From Bacillus sp. V5-8f (GTDB lineage Bacteria; Bacillota; Bacilli; Bacillales; DSM-1321), in assembly GCF_002863565.1 (NCBI RefSeq), contig NZ_PGUW01000017.1, positions 1-64,000 of the forward strand: a stretch of 64,000 nucleotides of DNA, written 5' to 3'. Below the pieces are notes generated by a model. It saw only the letters and a program-made list of their open reading frames with translations, searched no databases and was not told the DNA's origin. How positions within the stretch are numbered: the stretch's first letter is position 1; every line of letters begins with the position of its first letter. Position numbers and translations under genes: made by a program. This document shows positions 25,138-34,191 of this stretch, piece by piece.

Positions 25138-25177
25138 AATTGCGTAGCCCATCCCAATGATGTGTTACGCAATTTTT
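25138..25177 (+). terminator. Attenuating hairpin between binding protein and permease genes
   Basis: A 9-bp stem AATTGCGTA/TACGCAATT is followed by TTTTT inside the operon. It probably lets part of the transcripts end here, so the binding protein is made in excess over the membrane components. Confidence 0.75.
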
Positions 25178-25199
25178 GACTATCTGGGGGAGAAAATGA

Positions 25200-25856
25200 A
25201 TGGATTTTCGCTTTGATATTATCGTCGAATATGCCCCTTTCTTTCTGGAAGGAACCCTGCTGACGATCGGCTTGTCACTGGCGGGCATAGCACTTGGCAC
25301 CTTGCTTGGTTTATTCATTGGTTTAGGAAAAATGATGAAGAACAAATGGCTGGCATTCCCGTTTGAATGCTACATAACGATTTTTCGGGGAACACCCCTT
25401 ATGGTTCAAATCTTATTGATTCATTTTGCGGTTGTGCCATTTTTTATTGGAGATACAAATGGAGTTGCTGCAGCCATCATTGCTCTTTCTTTGAATGCGG
25501 CTGCATACATTGCCGAAATTTTCCGGGCTGGGATCCTTTCCATCGATAAGGGGCAAATGGAGGCTGCCCGTTCTCTTGGGATGAACCATGTCCAGGCTAT
25601 GAGATATATCATCTTGCCGCAGGCATCAAAAAGGATGATACCGCCGCTTGGTAATGAATTTATTATATTGATTAAAGACTCATCTTTGGCTTCGCTAGTA
25701 GCAGCGCCAGAAATCATGTATTGGGGACGAGCTATGAACGGGCAATACTTTGCAGTGTGGGAGCCGTACCTGACTGCAGCAGTTATTTATCTAGTATTAA
25801 CTCTCTCATTGAGCTTTTTATTACAGCGTTTGGAAAGAAGGCTGGCAACGGAATGA
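25200..25856 (+). CDS. Amino acid ABC transporter, permease
   Basis: 218 residues with about five membrane helices. The HisM/ArtQ-type start ([19 protein letters not shown]) is present, and the EAA loop reads [22 protein letters not shown], the contact with the ATPase. A single permease gene implies a homodimer. Its stop overlaps the ATG of the ATPase gene (ATGA). Confidence 0.95.
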   Translation: MDFRFDIIVEYAPFFLEGTLLTIGLSLAGIALGTLLGLFIGLGKMMKNKWLAFPFECYITIFRGTPLMVQILLIHFAVVPFFIGDTNGVAAAIIALSLNAAAYIAEIFRAGILSIDKGQMEAARSLGMNHVQAMRYIILPQASKRMIPPLGNEFIILIKDSSLASLVAAPEIMYWGRAMNGQYFAVWEPYLTAAVIYLVLTLSLSFLLQRLERRLATE

Positions 25857-26575
25857 TAAGAGTAGAAAAACTAAAGAAGTCATTTGGTACAAACGAAGTT
25901 TTAAAAGATATCAATATTACAATCCAGCCGAAAGAGGTGGTCGTAGTAATTGGCCCTTCCGGTTCCGGAAAATCGACATTCCTTCGATGTATAAACAGGC
26001 TTGAGTCTATAACGGAAGGGCATATTTATATAGAAGGCAAGGATATCACTGATAAAAACACAGACATTAATAAAATCAGGGAAGACGTCGGAATGGTGTT
26101 TCAGCAATTTAACCTCTTCCCGCATAAAACGGTCATAGAAAATATCATGCTGGCGCCTTTGAAGGTGAAAAAAGCAAAAGAAGCAGAAGCCAGAGAAAAA
26201 GGAATGGTCCTGCTTCGGAAAGTTGGGCTTGAAGAAAAGGCGAATGTCTATCCTGACTCTCTATCCGGCGGGCAAAAGCAGCGCGTCGCTATTGCAAGGG
26301 CGCTCGCCATGGAGCCAAAGATTATGCTGTTCGATGAGCCTACGTCGGCTCTTGACCCGGAAATGGTGGGAGAAGTTCTGGAAGTTATGAAGCAGCTTGC
26401 AAAGGAAGGAATGACAATGGTCGTGGTTACCCATGAAATGGGCTTCGCGCGTGAAGTGGGAGACCGGGTTATCTTTATGGATGGCGGCTACATTGTCGAA
26501 GAAAATATTCCAAAAGCGCTTTTCGAGAATCCACAGCAGGAAAGAACAAAATCTTTCTTGGGAAAAGTTTTATAG
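25853..26575 (+). CDS. Amino acid ABC transporter, ATP-binding protein
   Basis: 240 residues. Walker A is GPSGSGKST (~33-41), the Q-loop is in [12 protein letters not shown], the signature is [16 protein letters not shown], Walker B is [14 protein letters not shown] and the H-loop is [10 protein letters not shown]. It belongs to the polar amino acid uptake (GlnQ/ArtR) subfamily. ATG 25853 overlaps the permease stop by 4 bases, which fixes the start; a longer open frame upstream lies inside the permease gene and is not used. Confidence 0.96.
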   Translation: MIRVEKLKKSFGTNEVLKDINITIQPKEVVVVIGPSGSGKSTFLRCINRLESITEGHIYIEGKDITDKNTDINKIREDVGMVFQQFNLFPHKTVIENIMLAPLKVKKAKEAEAREKGMVLLRKVGLEEKANVYPDSLSGGQKQRVAIARALAMEPKIMLFDEPTSALDPEMVGEVLEVMKQLAKEGMTMVVVTHEMGFAREVGDRVIFMDGGYIVEENIPKALFENPQQERTKSFLGKVL

Positions 26576-26610
26576 AAAAGAAAGACTCGAAAACAATAAG
26601 AAAAAACCAG

Positions 26611-26637
26611 CCCTTGAGATTTTTCTCTCAAGGGTTT
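26611..26637 (+). terminator. Terminator of the ABC importer operon
   Basis: A 9-bp stem CCCTTGAGA/TCTCAAGGG with short T run. Confidence 0.78.
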
Positions 26638-26666
26638 AGTTTATATATTCTATATGCTTTATATCT

Positions 26667-27035
26667 CTATTTGAATTTTTCAATTTCCTCATCCTGCATG
26701 GATTCATCTTCTTCCAAAATCCCCATTTCTTCGATATGGCGTTTTGCTTCCATATCGCCTAATTGATAGATCATCGCATATATTTTTTTCATGCTCTGGT
26801 CGTATCTGTCGTTAGCTGGATCTTTATGATATTCAACATAAGGGATATGAGAACGTACGTATGCTTGCAAATCCGCGGTGTAGCTTTCCTGTAAATAGGT
26901 CCTTAACTCATGTAGCTCCATATCTGTCGCTTCTATTTTAAAGCTTGGATTTTCTTCAATTGCACGGCGGTCAAGCACATCTCCACTGACAAGGTCCACA
27001 TAATAAGTTTTCTTCCCTGGATTCAATAAACTCAC
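26667..27035 (-). CDS. Conserved-looking hypothetical protein, 122 residues
   Basis: Begins with a beta-like segment (KKTYYVDLVSGDVLD), then ATDMELHELRTYLQESYTAD, then HIPYVEYHKDPANDRYD and a helical tail ending EEDESMQDEEIEKFK. It appears soluble with no cysteines. I recall similar proteins in other Bacillaceae annotated as hypothetical or loosely as hydrolase, but no catalytic motif is visible. Monocistronic, convergent with the ABC importer operon. Confidence 0.8.
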   Translation of the reverse strand: MSLLNPGKKTYYVDLVSGDVLDRRAIEENPSFKIEATDMELHELRTYLQESYTADLQAYVRSHIPYVEYHKDPANDRYDQSMKKIYAMIYQLGDMEAKRHIEEMGILEEDESMQDEEIEKFK

Positions 27036-27187
27036 TCCTATCCATTTTTATCCTCTATTTACCACAAATTATGAAAAAGTAACCACCGGTTAAGAAAGAG
27101 GTTGTAAGGAAGAAGCAGGTAAACAGTGAAAAATAACGAATTAATAATAGGTTAATATTTCTAATAGAAGAAGTTGGAGGGGAAGGT

Positions 27188-27934
27188 ATGGAGGAACAAT
27201 ATTCAGTATTAGAGGGAGCAGAGCCATTTTATTTTGAAGGAAACAAAGTTGGAATCTTGGTTTCCCACGGTTTCACAGGATCCACTCAAAGCATGAGGCC
27301 GTTAGGGGAAGCATATGCAAAAGCAGGATATACGGTGTGCGGCCCGAGACTTAAAGGCCATGGAACGCATTATGAAGATATGGAAATAACAACATACCAG
27401 GATTGGATTGTGTCCGTCGAAGAGGGGTATCAATGGCTAAAAGAGCGTTGTGAGGTCATTTTTGTAACTGGGTTATCAATGGGTGGAACCCTTACTCTAT
27501 ATTTAGCGGAGAACCATCCGGAAATCAAAGCAATCATCCCGATAAACGCGGCAATTGAAATTGACAATATGGCCGCAGCCCAAAACGTTGAGGTGCGGTT
27601 TTTGGATGCGATCGGATCGGATATAAAGAAACCGGAAGTAATAGAACTTGCATATGAAAAAACTCCTGTCCGCTCCATAGGTGAAATTGTAAAGTTAATG
27701 GGACAGGTGAAAGGGGATCTTAAAAAAATCACATGCCCGGCATTGATTTTTGTATCCCGGGAAGATCATGTCGTGCCGCCGGATAATTCGCAAATCATTT
27801 ATGAACAAATTTCGTCCCAAGAAAAAAGGATTGTTCACTTGGATAATAGTTATCATGTAGCCACGCTGGATAATGACCAAGAACTTATTATTTCAAAAAC
27901 GCTAAGCTTCATTGAACAGATTTTACAAAAATAA
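27188..27934 (+). CDS. Alpha/beta hydrolase, Est30/YvaK-type carboxylesterase
   Basis: 248 residues, no signal peptide, so cytoplasmic. SHGFTGSTQSM (~26-36) gives the oxyanion hole, the nucleophile is Ser97 in GLSMGG, the acid is the Asp in SREDHVVPP and the His is in NSYHVATLD. Length and motifs match the Est30 carboxylesterases of Geobacillus and YvaK of B. subtilis, which hydrolyse short-chain esters. GGAGGGG precedes the ATG. In B. subtilis yvaK lies next to rnr and secG; here those neighbours are absent. Confidence 0.93.
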   Translation: MEEQYSVLEGAEPFYFEGNKVGILVSHGFTGSTQSMRPLGEAYAKAGYTVCGPRLKGHGTHYEDMEITTYQDWIVSVEEGYQWLKERCEVIFVTGLSMGGTLTLYLAENHPEIKAIIPINAAIEIDNMAAAQNVEVRFLDAIGSDIKKPEVIELAYEKTPVRSIGEIVKLMGQVKGDLKKITCPALIFVSREDHVVPPDNSQIIYEQISSQEKRIVHLDNSYHVATLDNDQELIISKTLSFIEQILQK

Positions 27935-27937
27935 AAA

Positions 27938-27990
27938 TAAGGGCTGAAAGCTAGGGGGGCTGATTCTCCCGTTAGCTCAGCCCTTTTTGT
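27938..27990. terminator. Bidirectional terminator
   Basis: AAGGGCTGA and TCAGCCCTTTTT form the outer stem, with an inner AGCTA/TAGCT pairing; it separates the convergent esterase and M14 peptidase genes. Confidence 0.85.
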
Positions 27991-27995
27991 ATCTT

Positions 27996-30377
27996 TTATT
28001 TGTCAAAAATGGAATTAGAAAGCAGGCGGAACAGATAGTCCGTGTGGTCACGGAATCCAGGCTCTAAGCCGATCAGGGTTACGTCTTTATCATTTTCCTG
28101 CACTACAACAGCCTTGCCCTGTGCGTCATTCCTATTTGCCCAGTGGCCGGCTATAAAGAAGCCTGGTGAATTATCAAGGGTTGCTAACACCTTATCATTT
28201 TCTGTTCCGGTATACCATGTAGGACGATATACAAAGCCGATATCATCATTTTTATAGCCGGTTGTCACATCTGTTCCCGTGTAATCAACCTTAACAATTC
28301 CGTTGCTGTTTGAGCCGCCGGTATTGACTGTGTCATCCGTTAGACCAAGAATAAAAGAAGCTTTTGATGCGCCAGCACCAACGGCAATATATTTCCCGCC
28401 TTGTTTCAAAAAGCTCTCAACATTTGCTTTAAACACATCAAATTGTTCATTCGTCTCAAAACCAAATTCTTTATTAGCAGCACTCAGTTTTTCTGGCAGT
28501 GCGATTAGACTCTCAGTTCCGCTGTATACAAACACATTGAAGTTTTGCAGGCCTTGCTTTGCCACTTCTACAGATGTAACCTCAGTTACATTGAAGCCCA
28601 GTCTCCGTAAGGCGAGCTTTGTTCCTGAGTGGGACTGCTGCTTGCCCATACCGCCATCTTTTAGGATCGCAACCTTTAAATTGGATATCTTGACCGCATC
28701 CTTAGGATACTGGGCGGTTGTCACTTGAACGCCGGAAGCTTCGACCTCTGCAGCAATTTTATTTGCTGTTGTTATTGCATAAAAATCCCCTTTGGAATCA
28801 CGTTTGATTTGGACTCCCTTTTGAAGCAGGGAGTTAACCAGTGCCACAGCCTTTACTGAACTGTTTTTAATTAGGTAAGGTCCTTTTCCTGTAACTGCTC
28901 CCTGATAATCGACCTCTTTTACCTTGATGGTTGTTACGTTAATTTCACTTTTTACAGGGTTTGCCTCAAAGCCCCATAGTTCAGGGAGGCTCCATGCGGA
29001 AATATCATACATGGCCGGCGTATCATCGGTAATGTCTTCTCCATCCCAAAGCATCGTATTCGCAAGTCCAGCTTTTGCCTGATTCATCTTTACAATATAC
29101 GTTCCCTTTGGATAAGATTGCCCTTCAGCTGTAAAATCTTTAGAGGCCTTCACAACCTCGATGTCGTTTTTAATAAAGTGGTTGACGGCTTTCTCAGTCA
29201 CGGTTGGATCAATTTTATCAACCGGTAAAACATAAGCTCTAGGGAAGAATCCCTGCTGATGGAATGGGTGATCAAAATTAATGCCACGCTTAAACATCTC
29301 AAGCTGGTCTGTGATCATTCCCTGTTTATTATCAGTGGCATACTGCAACGCACCCATTATCGCGTCATATTGCCAGCGAACGCCATCCAAGTCATTAGTA
29401 GGCGCTTCTAGTGTGTGCCCATATGCACCATGATACATGGCATACATAGGTGTAAAGATTGGTGGATAGTCATCCCAGCCGGCAGAATCGTCACGCTGAG
29501 GAATATAGGATCCTTCCATTTCCTTGTAGAGAGTGCCAGTATACTTGCCTTTATTTTTCATAACTTCAGCTTCCATGGCTTCTGCTTGCTTATACGCCCA
29601 CTTGTTGTACAAGTCATATTCGTAATTAGGATTATGAGGTGGCGTACAAGGCTCAATTAATCCTTGCAGATTTGGTGCATAGTTTTTTACATAGCCGTGA
29701 GTATCAAGGAATACCATTGGATTCCATTCTTTAATAAGCTGAACAGTTTCCTGTGTCTCTGGCTGCGACTGTGTGATGAAATCACGGTTCAAATCGATCC
29801 CTTGTCCATTAAAGCGAGTGGCATCAATTCTTCCATCAGGGTTTTGAACGACATTAAAGATAAGTATGTTGTTTGCCAGTATCTTTTTTGTCTGTTCATC
29901 ATTCTGTGTCGCAAAGCGTTCAATTAACTGAATAACCGCATCAGTTCCGACAAACTCAGTTCCATGAATGGAGCCATTAATCATGATCGGCACTTTGAAA
30001 TCAGGATTATCCTTGATCCAGTCCTGTGCTTTTTGTGGATTTTTGAACATTTGCTTTCTTAAAGTCTTGTTTTTTCCAAAATTCCCCTGGGCTTTAGGGT
30101 CGGAAATGGTTACTACATAAAGCGGGTGTCCGTCAGCTGATTTGCCTTTCACTTCAACTTTTACGCGTTTTGAGTTACCTGCTATTTGCTGTAGCGTTTC
30201 GCCAATTTTTGAGAACTTAAGATAATCATAGTGTTCACTGTTGAATTTACTGTGATTTTGTTCTTCATATGTATTAACATTTGTCGACTGTGGAGCAACT
30301 GCAAAAGAGCTTGTCCAAGGCGCGGATGTAAGTATACTTGCTGCGATAACACCGGTTAACAATTTCTTTTTTTTCAT
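27996..30377 (-). CDS. Secreted M14-family zinc carboxypeptidase
   Basis: 793 residues with a Sec signal peptide (~1-26, cut near SFA). The catalytic domain (~50-350) holds Zn ligands His138 and Glu141 (NGSIHGTEFVG) and His227 (DTHGY), the substrate Arg in LNRD (~198) and the catalytic Glu324 (HTLEAPT). The C-terminal half includes a segment that looks like a class-I glutamine amidotransferase-like beta/alpha domain (VAILKDGGMG, then GGKYIAVGAGAS). The total size is about twice a plain carboxypeptidase and matches large Bacillus M14 peptidases. It probably trims extracellular peptides. AGGGAGGA precedes the ATG. Confidence 0.93.
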   Translation of the reverse strand: MKKKKLLTGVIAASILTSAPWTSSFAVAPQSTNVNTYEEQNHSKFNSEHYDYLKFSKIGETLQQIAGNSKRVKVEVKGKSADGHPLYVVTISDPKAQGNFGKNKTLRKQMFKNPQKAQDWIKDNPDFKVPIMINGSIHGTEFVGTDAVIQLIERFATQNDEQTKKILANNILIFNVVQNPDGRIDATRFNGQGIDLNRDFITQSQPETQETVQLIKEWNPMVFLDTHGYVKNYAPNLQGLIEPCTPPHNPNYEYDLYNKWAYKQAEAMEAEVMKNKGKYTGTLYKEMEGSYIPQRDDSAGWDDYPPIFTPMYAMYHGAYGHTLEAPTNDLDGVRWQYDAIMGALQYATDNKQGMITDQLEMFKRGINFDHPFHQQGFFPRAYVLPVDKIDPTVTEKAVNHFIKNDIEVVKASKDFTAEGQSYPKGTYIVKMNQAKAGLANTMLWDGEDITDDTPAMYDISAWSLPELWGFEANPVKSEINVTTIKVKEVDYQGAVTGKGPYLIKNSSVKAVALVNSLLQKGVQIKRDSKGDFYAITTANKIAAEVEASGVQVTTAQYPKDAVKISNLKVAILKDGGMGKQQSHSGTKLALRRLGFNVTEVTSVEVAKQGLQNFNVFVYSGTESLIALPEKLSAANKEFGFETNEQFDVFKANVESFLKQGGKYIAVGAGASKASFILGLTDDTVNTGGSNSNGIVKVDYTGTDVTTGYKNDDIGFVYRPTWYTGTENDKVLATLDNSPGFFIAGHWANRNDAQGKAVVVQENDKDVTLIGLEPGFRDHTDYLFRLLSNSIFDK

Positions 30378-30640
30378 GATTGTCCTCCCTAGTAAAAATC
30401 CATAGTTTTGTATAAATATTCTATAAGGCTAATTTTAATTCACTAATGTGATAGGAACAATAGGACCATGTTACCTATAAAAAGACAAAATCTCATTTTT
30501 CATATGGAAAACACACGCATATTGATGCATTTATAAGAGACTTACCATTTCGCAAGAGACCAACCGTATAAATTAAGCAGCTTAACAAACTCATAAAACT
30601 TAAAAAGTAAATATTACCTTCCATTAGGCTAACGTATTTT

Positions 30641-30678
30641 TTGACAAACAAACCTCGATTTGAATAATATAATTCAAA
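30641..30678 (+). promoter_or_regulatory. cad-type promoter and operator, apparently intact
   Basis: TTGACA (30641-30646) and TAATAT (30665-30670) are 18 bases apart. A perfect palindrome TTTGAAT-N6-ATTCAAA (30659-30678) overlaps the -10, as expected for a CadC/ArsR-family operator. It sits 33 bases before the cadC start. Confidence 0.7.
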
Positions 30679-30710
30679 CAGAGATTTGATTATTTAAAGT
30701 GGTGAAATCA

Positions 30711-31811
30711 ATGAATCAACAAGACGTTTGTGAGATAACCTGTGTGGATAAGGAAAAGGTGAACCGGTCCAAGGGAAGATTGTTCAGCAAAAGGTTTGAG
30801 GCTGCTTTAAAAATTTTCAAGGCATTATTTGATGAAACTAGAATGATCCATCTGGAAGAGACTGGGGGCTTAAAAGCCATTGCTTTTGATAAGACAGGGA
30901 CTCTAACGAAAGGAGTACCTGCCGTTACAGATTTTACCGTTTTAGAGGAAAATAGATACAAGAGCACTTTTTTCATATATAGCGGCACTTGAGTATCGTT
31001 CGCAGCATCCTCTTTCCTCAGCCATTCTGAAGGGACGAAAGACCTTTTAAAGAAGTAGCAGTAGAAGGCTTCACTTCAATTACTGGAAAAGGGATTAAAG
31101 GGATCATTAAGGGAACGACGTATTACGTTGGGAGTCCAAAATTGTTTGAGGAAGTTCAAACAACTTTATCAGAAGATATAAAGGCTACTATTGCAACTCT
31201 TCAAAGTGCTGGGAAAACTGTAATGGTTACGGGAACGGATGAGAAAGTATTGGCTTTAATTGCAGTTGCTGATGAAGTCAGAGAAAGCAGCCGTGAAGTG
31301 GTCCGGAAACTTCATGATCTGGGCATAAAAAAAACAGTCATGCTTACAGGTGACAATAAGGGTACCGCTCAATGCCATCGCGAAACATGTGGGTGTGAGT
31401 GATTTCCAAGCGGAATTGTTGCCGCAAGATAAACTGAATGTGATCAAGTCGCTTCGTAAAGACTTTGGAAAAGCAGTGATGCTCGGCGACGGTGTGAACG
31501 ATGCACCGGCATTGGCAGCTGCAACTGTAGGAGTTGCGGTGGGTGGAGCGGGTACAGACACCGCATTGGAAACAGCTGATATTGCCCTTATGGGTGATGA
31601 TTTGAGAAAACTTCCGTTCACCATAAAATTGAGTAGAAAAGCGTTGGAAATTATCAAGCAAAACATTAGTTTTTCAATAGGCATTAAACTGTTGGCCCTC
31701 CTGTTGGTAATCCCAGGCTGGTTAACACTCTGGATTGCTATTTTTGCAGATATGGGGGCAACGCTGTTAGTGACAATAAACAGCCTGCGTTTACTTAGGG
31801 TGCAAGATTAG
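30711..31811 (+). pseudogene. cadC-cadA deletion fusion, further frameshifted
   Basis: Codons 1-~44 are the start of a CadC repressor ([18 protein letters not shown], then [12 protein letters not shown]). Then the frame runs directly into the P-domain of a CadA-type P1B ATPase ([22 protein letters not shown], with the phosphorylated Asp). The rest of cadC and the CadA metal-binding and first six membrane segments are gone. After ~30955 at least three frame changes separate recognisable pieces: [63 protein letters not shown], and the last two membrane helices to the normal stop at 31811. It cannot encode a pump. Confidence 0.88.
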
Positions 31812-31872
31812 ATGGGTTTCCTTGTAAAACGGAAAACCTTTTCACTTTGGGGTATTTTATATAAAGATGAAA

Positions 31873-32010
31873 TTACGGTTGAAATAATAAATTTAGAATG
31901 CGTAGCCGAGTCGGGTCCGATAAGGCCTTAAAGGTTTGGGAGACGATGAATAATGTCTCTTCATCTAGATCGCCTGCGGCTGCCGGCTGGTTCTATTTCT
32001 CATGTTCCAT
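31873..32010 (-). pseudogene. Fragment of a CzrA-like ArsR-family metal repressor
   Basis: From ATG 32010 (after GGGAGG) the minus strand reads MEHEK, an in-frame TAG, then [19 protein letters not shown] and [17 protein letters not shown] before it is lost. The conserved part matches the first ~40 residues of B. subtilis CzrA, a Zn/Co/Ni-sensing repressor of cadA and czcD. The DNA-recognition and metal-binding helices are absent. It faces the cadA pseudogene. Confidence 0.8.
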
Positions 32011-32056
32011 TGTAATCAACCTCCCTATGCAACATTATAACGATAATAAGAAAGAA

Positions 32057-32094
32057 AAAAAATCATGGTTCCTTTTGGAGTCATGATTTTTCGC
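32057..32094. terminator. Bidirectional terminator
   Basis: AAAAATCATG and CATGATTTTT flank GTTCCTTTTGGAGT; runs of A and T on both sides suit either strand. It lies beyond the stop of the minus-strand YetF-like gene. Confidence 0.8.
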
Positions 32095-32123
32095 TTTCCT
32101 AACAGGTAGGTATATATACACTT

Positions 32124-32828
32124 TTATTTGTAGAAAAATACTTTCACACAACCGTGATCATCAATCGTTGCTAGCAAAATATCTTTTATGTCCGTATGAA
32201 ATGTTCTCTTTATCTGCATTTTAAGCCACATTTCATCTTTTTTCATCTCCCTTAATACATCAAACTCAATTTTTCCTTCCTTAATGATCGTTCTGGGAAA
32301 AAGAAAAGGCTTAGATTCGAGGTTCATGTCCATTGGAGTGACCGCTTGGTTTTTTGGATCTAAAAAAAATGAAATAGTCCCATCTGCCTCCCATAAAGCG
32401 AGGGACACCTTTTGCACATCTACCACCTGGTTTTTTCTTAACTCTAATAAAACAAAGTCAAGTGGAATCTTTGCTTTCTTCAGATTTTTAAAGATAAATT
32501 GTCCATCTTTGATAAGGGGAAAGGGAGAAGGATCAAGAAAGCCTCGGACCGTTTTTGATTTAAGACACAAAAAAACACCTATATTATGTAAAACCACTAA
32601 TCCAATGATTGAAATAAAGGATCCCTTTAACCCTAATTTCGGGTCAGACAAGGGATGGGCAATGATATTTCCAAATACTAATGCAATAATAAAATCAAGT
32701 AACCTTAACTGGGAAATGGACCGTTGACCCATTATTTTGACCGTAACAAGCAAAAAGAAAAAAGAACAAACCACCCGCAAAATCCACTCAAGGGTGGTTA
32801 GTGATTCCTGGCTGAATAGAAAACCCAT
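32124..32828 (-). CDS. YetF-family (DUF421) membrane protein
   Basis: 234 residues. Three N-terminal membrane helices (~15-95) surround the family signature KIMGQRSISQLRLLDFIIALVFGN, shortened here to its core. They are followed by the soluble DUF421 domain with PLIKDGQF and LLELRKNQVVDVQKVSLALWE. In Bacillus, YetF/YrbG/YkjA/YdfS-type proteins are linked to spore and germination physiology, but the activity is not established. No obvious operon partner. Confidence 0.92.
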   Translation of the reverse strand: MGFLFSQESLTTLEWILRVVCSFFFLLVTVKIMGQRSISQLRLLDFIIALVFGNIIAHPLSDPKLGLKGSFISIIGLVVLHNIGVFLCLKSKTVRGFLDPSPFPLIKDGQFIFKNLKKAKIPLDFVLLELRKNQVVDVQKVSLALWEADGTISFFLDPKNQAVTPMDMNLESKPFLFPRTIIKEGKIEFDVLREMKKDEMWLKMQIKRTFHTDIKDILLATIDDHGCVKVFFYK

Positions 32829-33030
32829 TAAAGTATCACTTCCTTAGTTATTCATAATTCAATTCATTTTTTAGATGTACCCACATGGGATGTTCAATAA
32901 AAAACTTTTCTAATATATATACAATTGGGTAGATGCGAAAAATGTCAAGAAAAATATGTTTAAAACTACTGAAAAAGTTTGACAATATTGTGAACTAGAG
33001 GAATAATATATACAAAGGAGGTTGAGTAAG

Positions 33031-33285
33031 ATGGATGTAAGAATACTCAATGCTGTAAAGTATATTGGTGGTACAGTACTTACGATTGGCACTATTATAT
33101 TTTTGTTCGGCTTTTTTGAAAGCGGTTACAGCTTGTTAACTCCTATTGGAATCGGAACAGTTGTCGGTGCTACTTTTATTTTTCTAATGGGTGTATTCCT
33201 GGTAGCAACTCAAGAGATGTTAGAAAAAACACATAAAGGGAAAAAGGTAGTATTAATGAAAAGAAAAAAAGGAGCACCTTTCTAG
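33031..33285 (+). CDS. Small two-helix membrane protein of unknown function
   Basis: 84 residues from ATG 33031, eight bases after AAAGGAGG; the in-frame TTG 33022 overlaps the site and is rejected. Two hydrophobic segments (TVLTIGTIIFLFGFF, then IGTVVGATFIFLMGVFLVA) are followed by a strongly basic cytoplasmic tail (KGKKVVLMKRKKG). No family recognised. It has its own terminator and lies convergent to the qox operon. Confidence 0.75.
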   Translation: MDVRILNAVKYIGGTVLTIGTIIFLFGFFESGYSLLTPIGIGTVVGATFIFLMGVFLVATQEMLEKTHKGKKVVLMKRKKGAPF

Positions 33286-33298
33286 GTGCTCCTTTTGG
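33265..33298. terminator. Bidirectional terminator between small membrane gene and qoxD
   Basis: AAAAGGAGCACCT pairs with AGGTGCTCCTTTT; the stem begins in the last codons of the upstream gene. Confidence 0.88.
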
Positions 33299-33307
33299 TT
33301 AAAAGGT

Positions 33308-33592
33308 TTAAATATAACCCCAGATCATACATAGTAGTGTACCAAAAACGGTAATTAATGCGACGAATACTCCGTAATATACATTCGTATAGATTGCTGC
33401 TTTATCCTCAGATTCACCAGCATGCATAAACACAACCAATTGAAGGCCTGCTTGTACGAATGCTGTTACAAGCAGGATTGTCATACCGAGTTCAAAAGAC
33501 ATGTCCCATAAAGCAACCGAAAGAGCTACTACAGTCAGGACCAGAGAAAATACAAAGCCCATTACTTGTTTAGCAGGAAATAGTTCTTTCAT
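33308..33592 (-). CDS. qoxD: Cytochrome aa3 quinol oxidase subunit IV
   Basis: 94 residues with three membrane helices (QVMGFVFSLVLTVVALSVAL, LGMTILLVTAFVQAGLQLVVF, VYYGVFVALITVFGTLLCMI). It is a small accessory subunit that aids assembly of the oxidase. It is the last gene of the A-B-C-D operon, two bases after qoxC. Confidence 0.95.
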   Translation of the reverse strand: MKELFPAKQVMGFVFSLVLTVVALSVALWDMSFELGMTILLVTAFVQAGLQLVVFMHAGESEDKAAIYTNVYYGVFVALITVFGTLLCMIWGYI

Positions 33593-33594
33593 GT

Positions 33595-34191
33595 TTACAT
33601 CATTCCTTTCAGGTAGATGAAGCTGAAAATGAAGATCCAGACTACATCAAGGAAATGCCAGTATAGAGAGAAAATGAATGATTTATTGGCAGTTTCCGGA
33701 GTCAATCCGCGTTTTTTAACTTGCAGCAGGATAAATAATCCCCAGAAGAAACCAAGTGTAACGTGCGCTCCATGTGTTCCTAATGTAGTTAAGAGGATCG
33801 AAGTGAAGGCACTTGTTTGTATTCCTGCTCCTTCATGAACATAGTGAACAAATTCATATATCTCAACACCCAAGAATACAGCACCGAGAAGAAGGGTAAC
33901 ACCAAGGAAAGTCAGCATGGCTTTCTTGTTGCCCAGACGCATTGCATGAACTGCAAGCCCAATGGTAAAACTACTTGTCAAAAGGACGAATGTTTCAATA
34001 AGAACAGGCGCTATTTTGAAAAGCTCTGCTCCATCAGGCCCTCCCGCCGTACGATCAACCAATGTGAAGTATGAGGCGAAAAGTGTTCCGAAAAGCATGA
34101 TTTCAGCACCCAGGAAAATCCAAAAACCTAATATCTTTAAGCGATTTTCTTCAGTACTATATTCAAGTGGAAGCGAGTTATCTATTTTCAT
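33595..34191 (-). CDS. qoxC: Cytochrome aa3 quinol oxidase subunit III
   Basis: 198 residues with five membrane helices of the heme-copper oxidase subunit III family (ILGFWIFLGAEIMLFGTLFA, then LGTHGAHVTLGFFWG, and YWHFLDVVWIFIFSFIYL). The ATG overlaps the qoxB stop by one base, so translation is coupled. Confidence 0.96.
   Translation of the reverse strand: MKIDNSLPLEYSTEENRLKILGFWIFLGAEIMLFGTLFASYFTLVDRTAGGPDGAELFKIAPVLIETFVLLTSSFTIGLAVHAMRLGNKKAMLTFLGVTLLLGAVFLGVEIYEFVHYVHEGAGIQTSAFTSILLTTLGTHGAHVTLGFFWGLFILLQVKKRGLTPETANKSFIFSLYWHFLDVVWIFIFSFIYLKGMM

Noticed and set aside
30378-30640. Possible small gene between the M14 peptidase and the cad promoter
   Set aside because: No open frame with a start signal was found; it is treated as promoter and spacer DNA.
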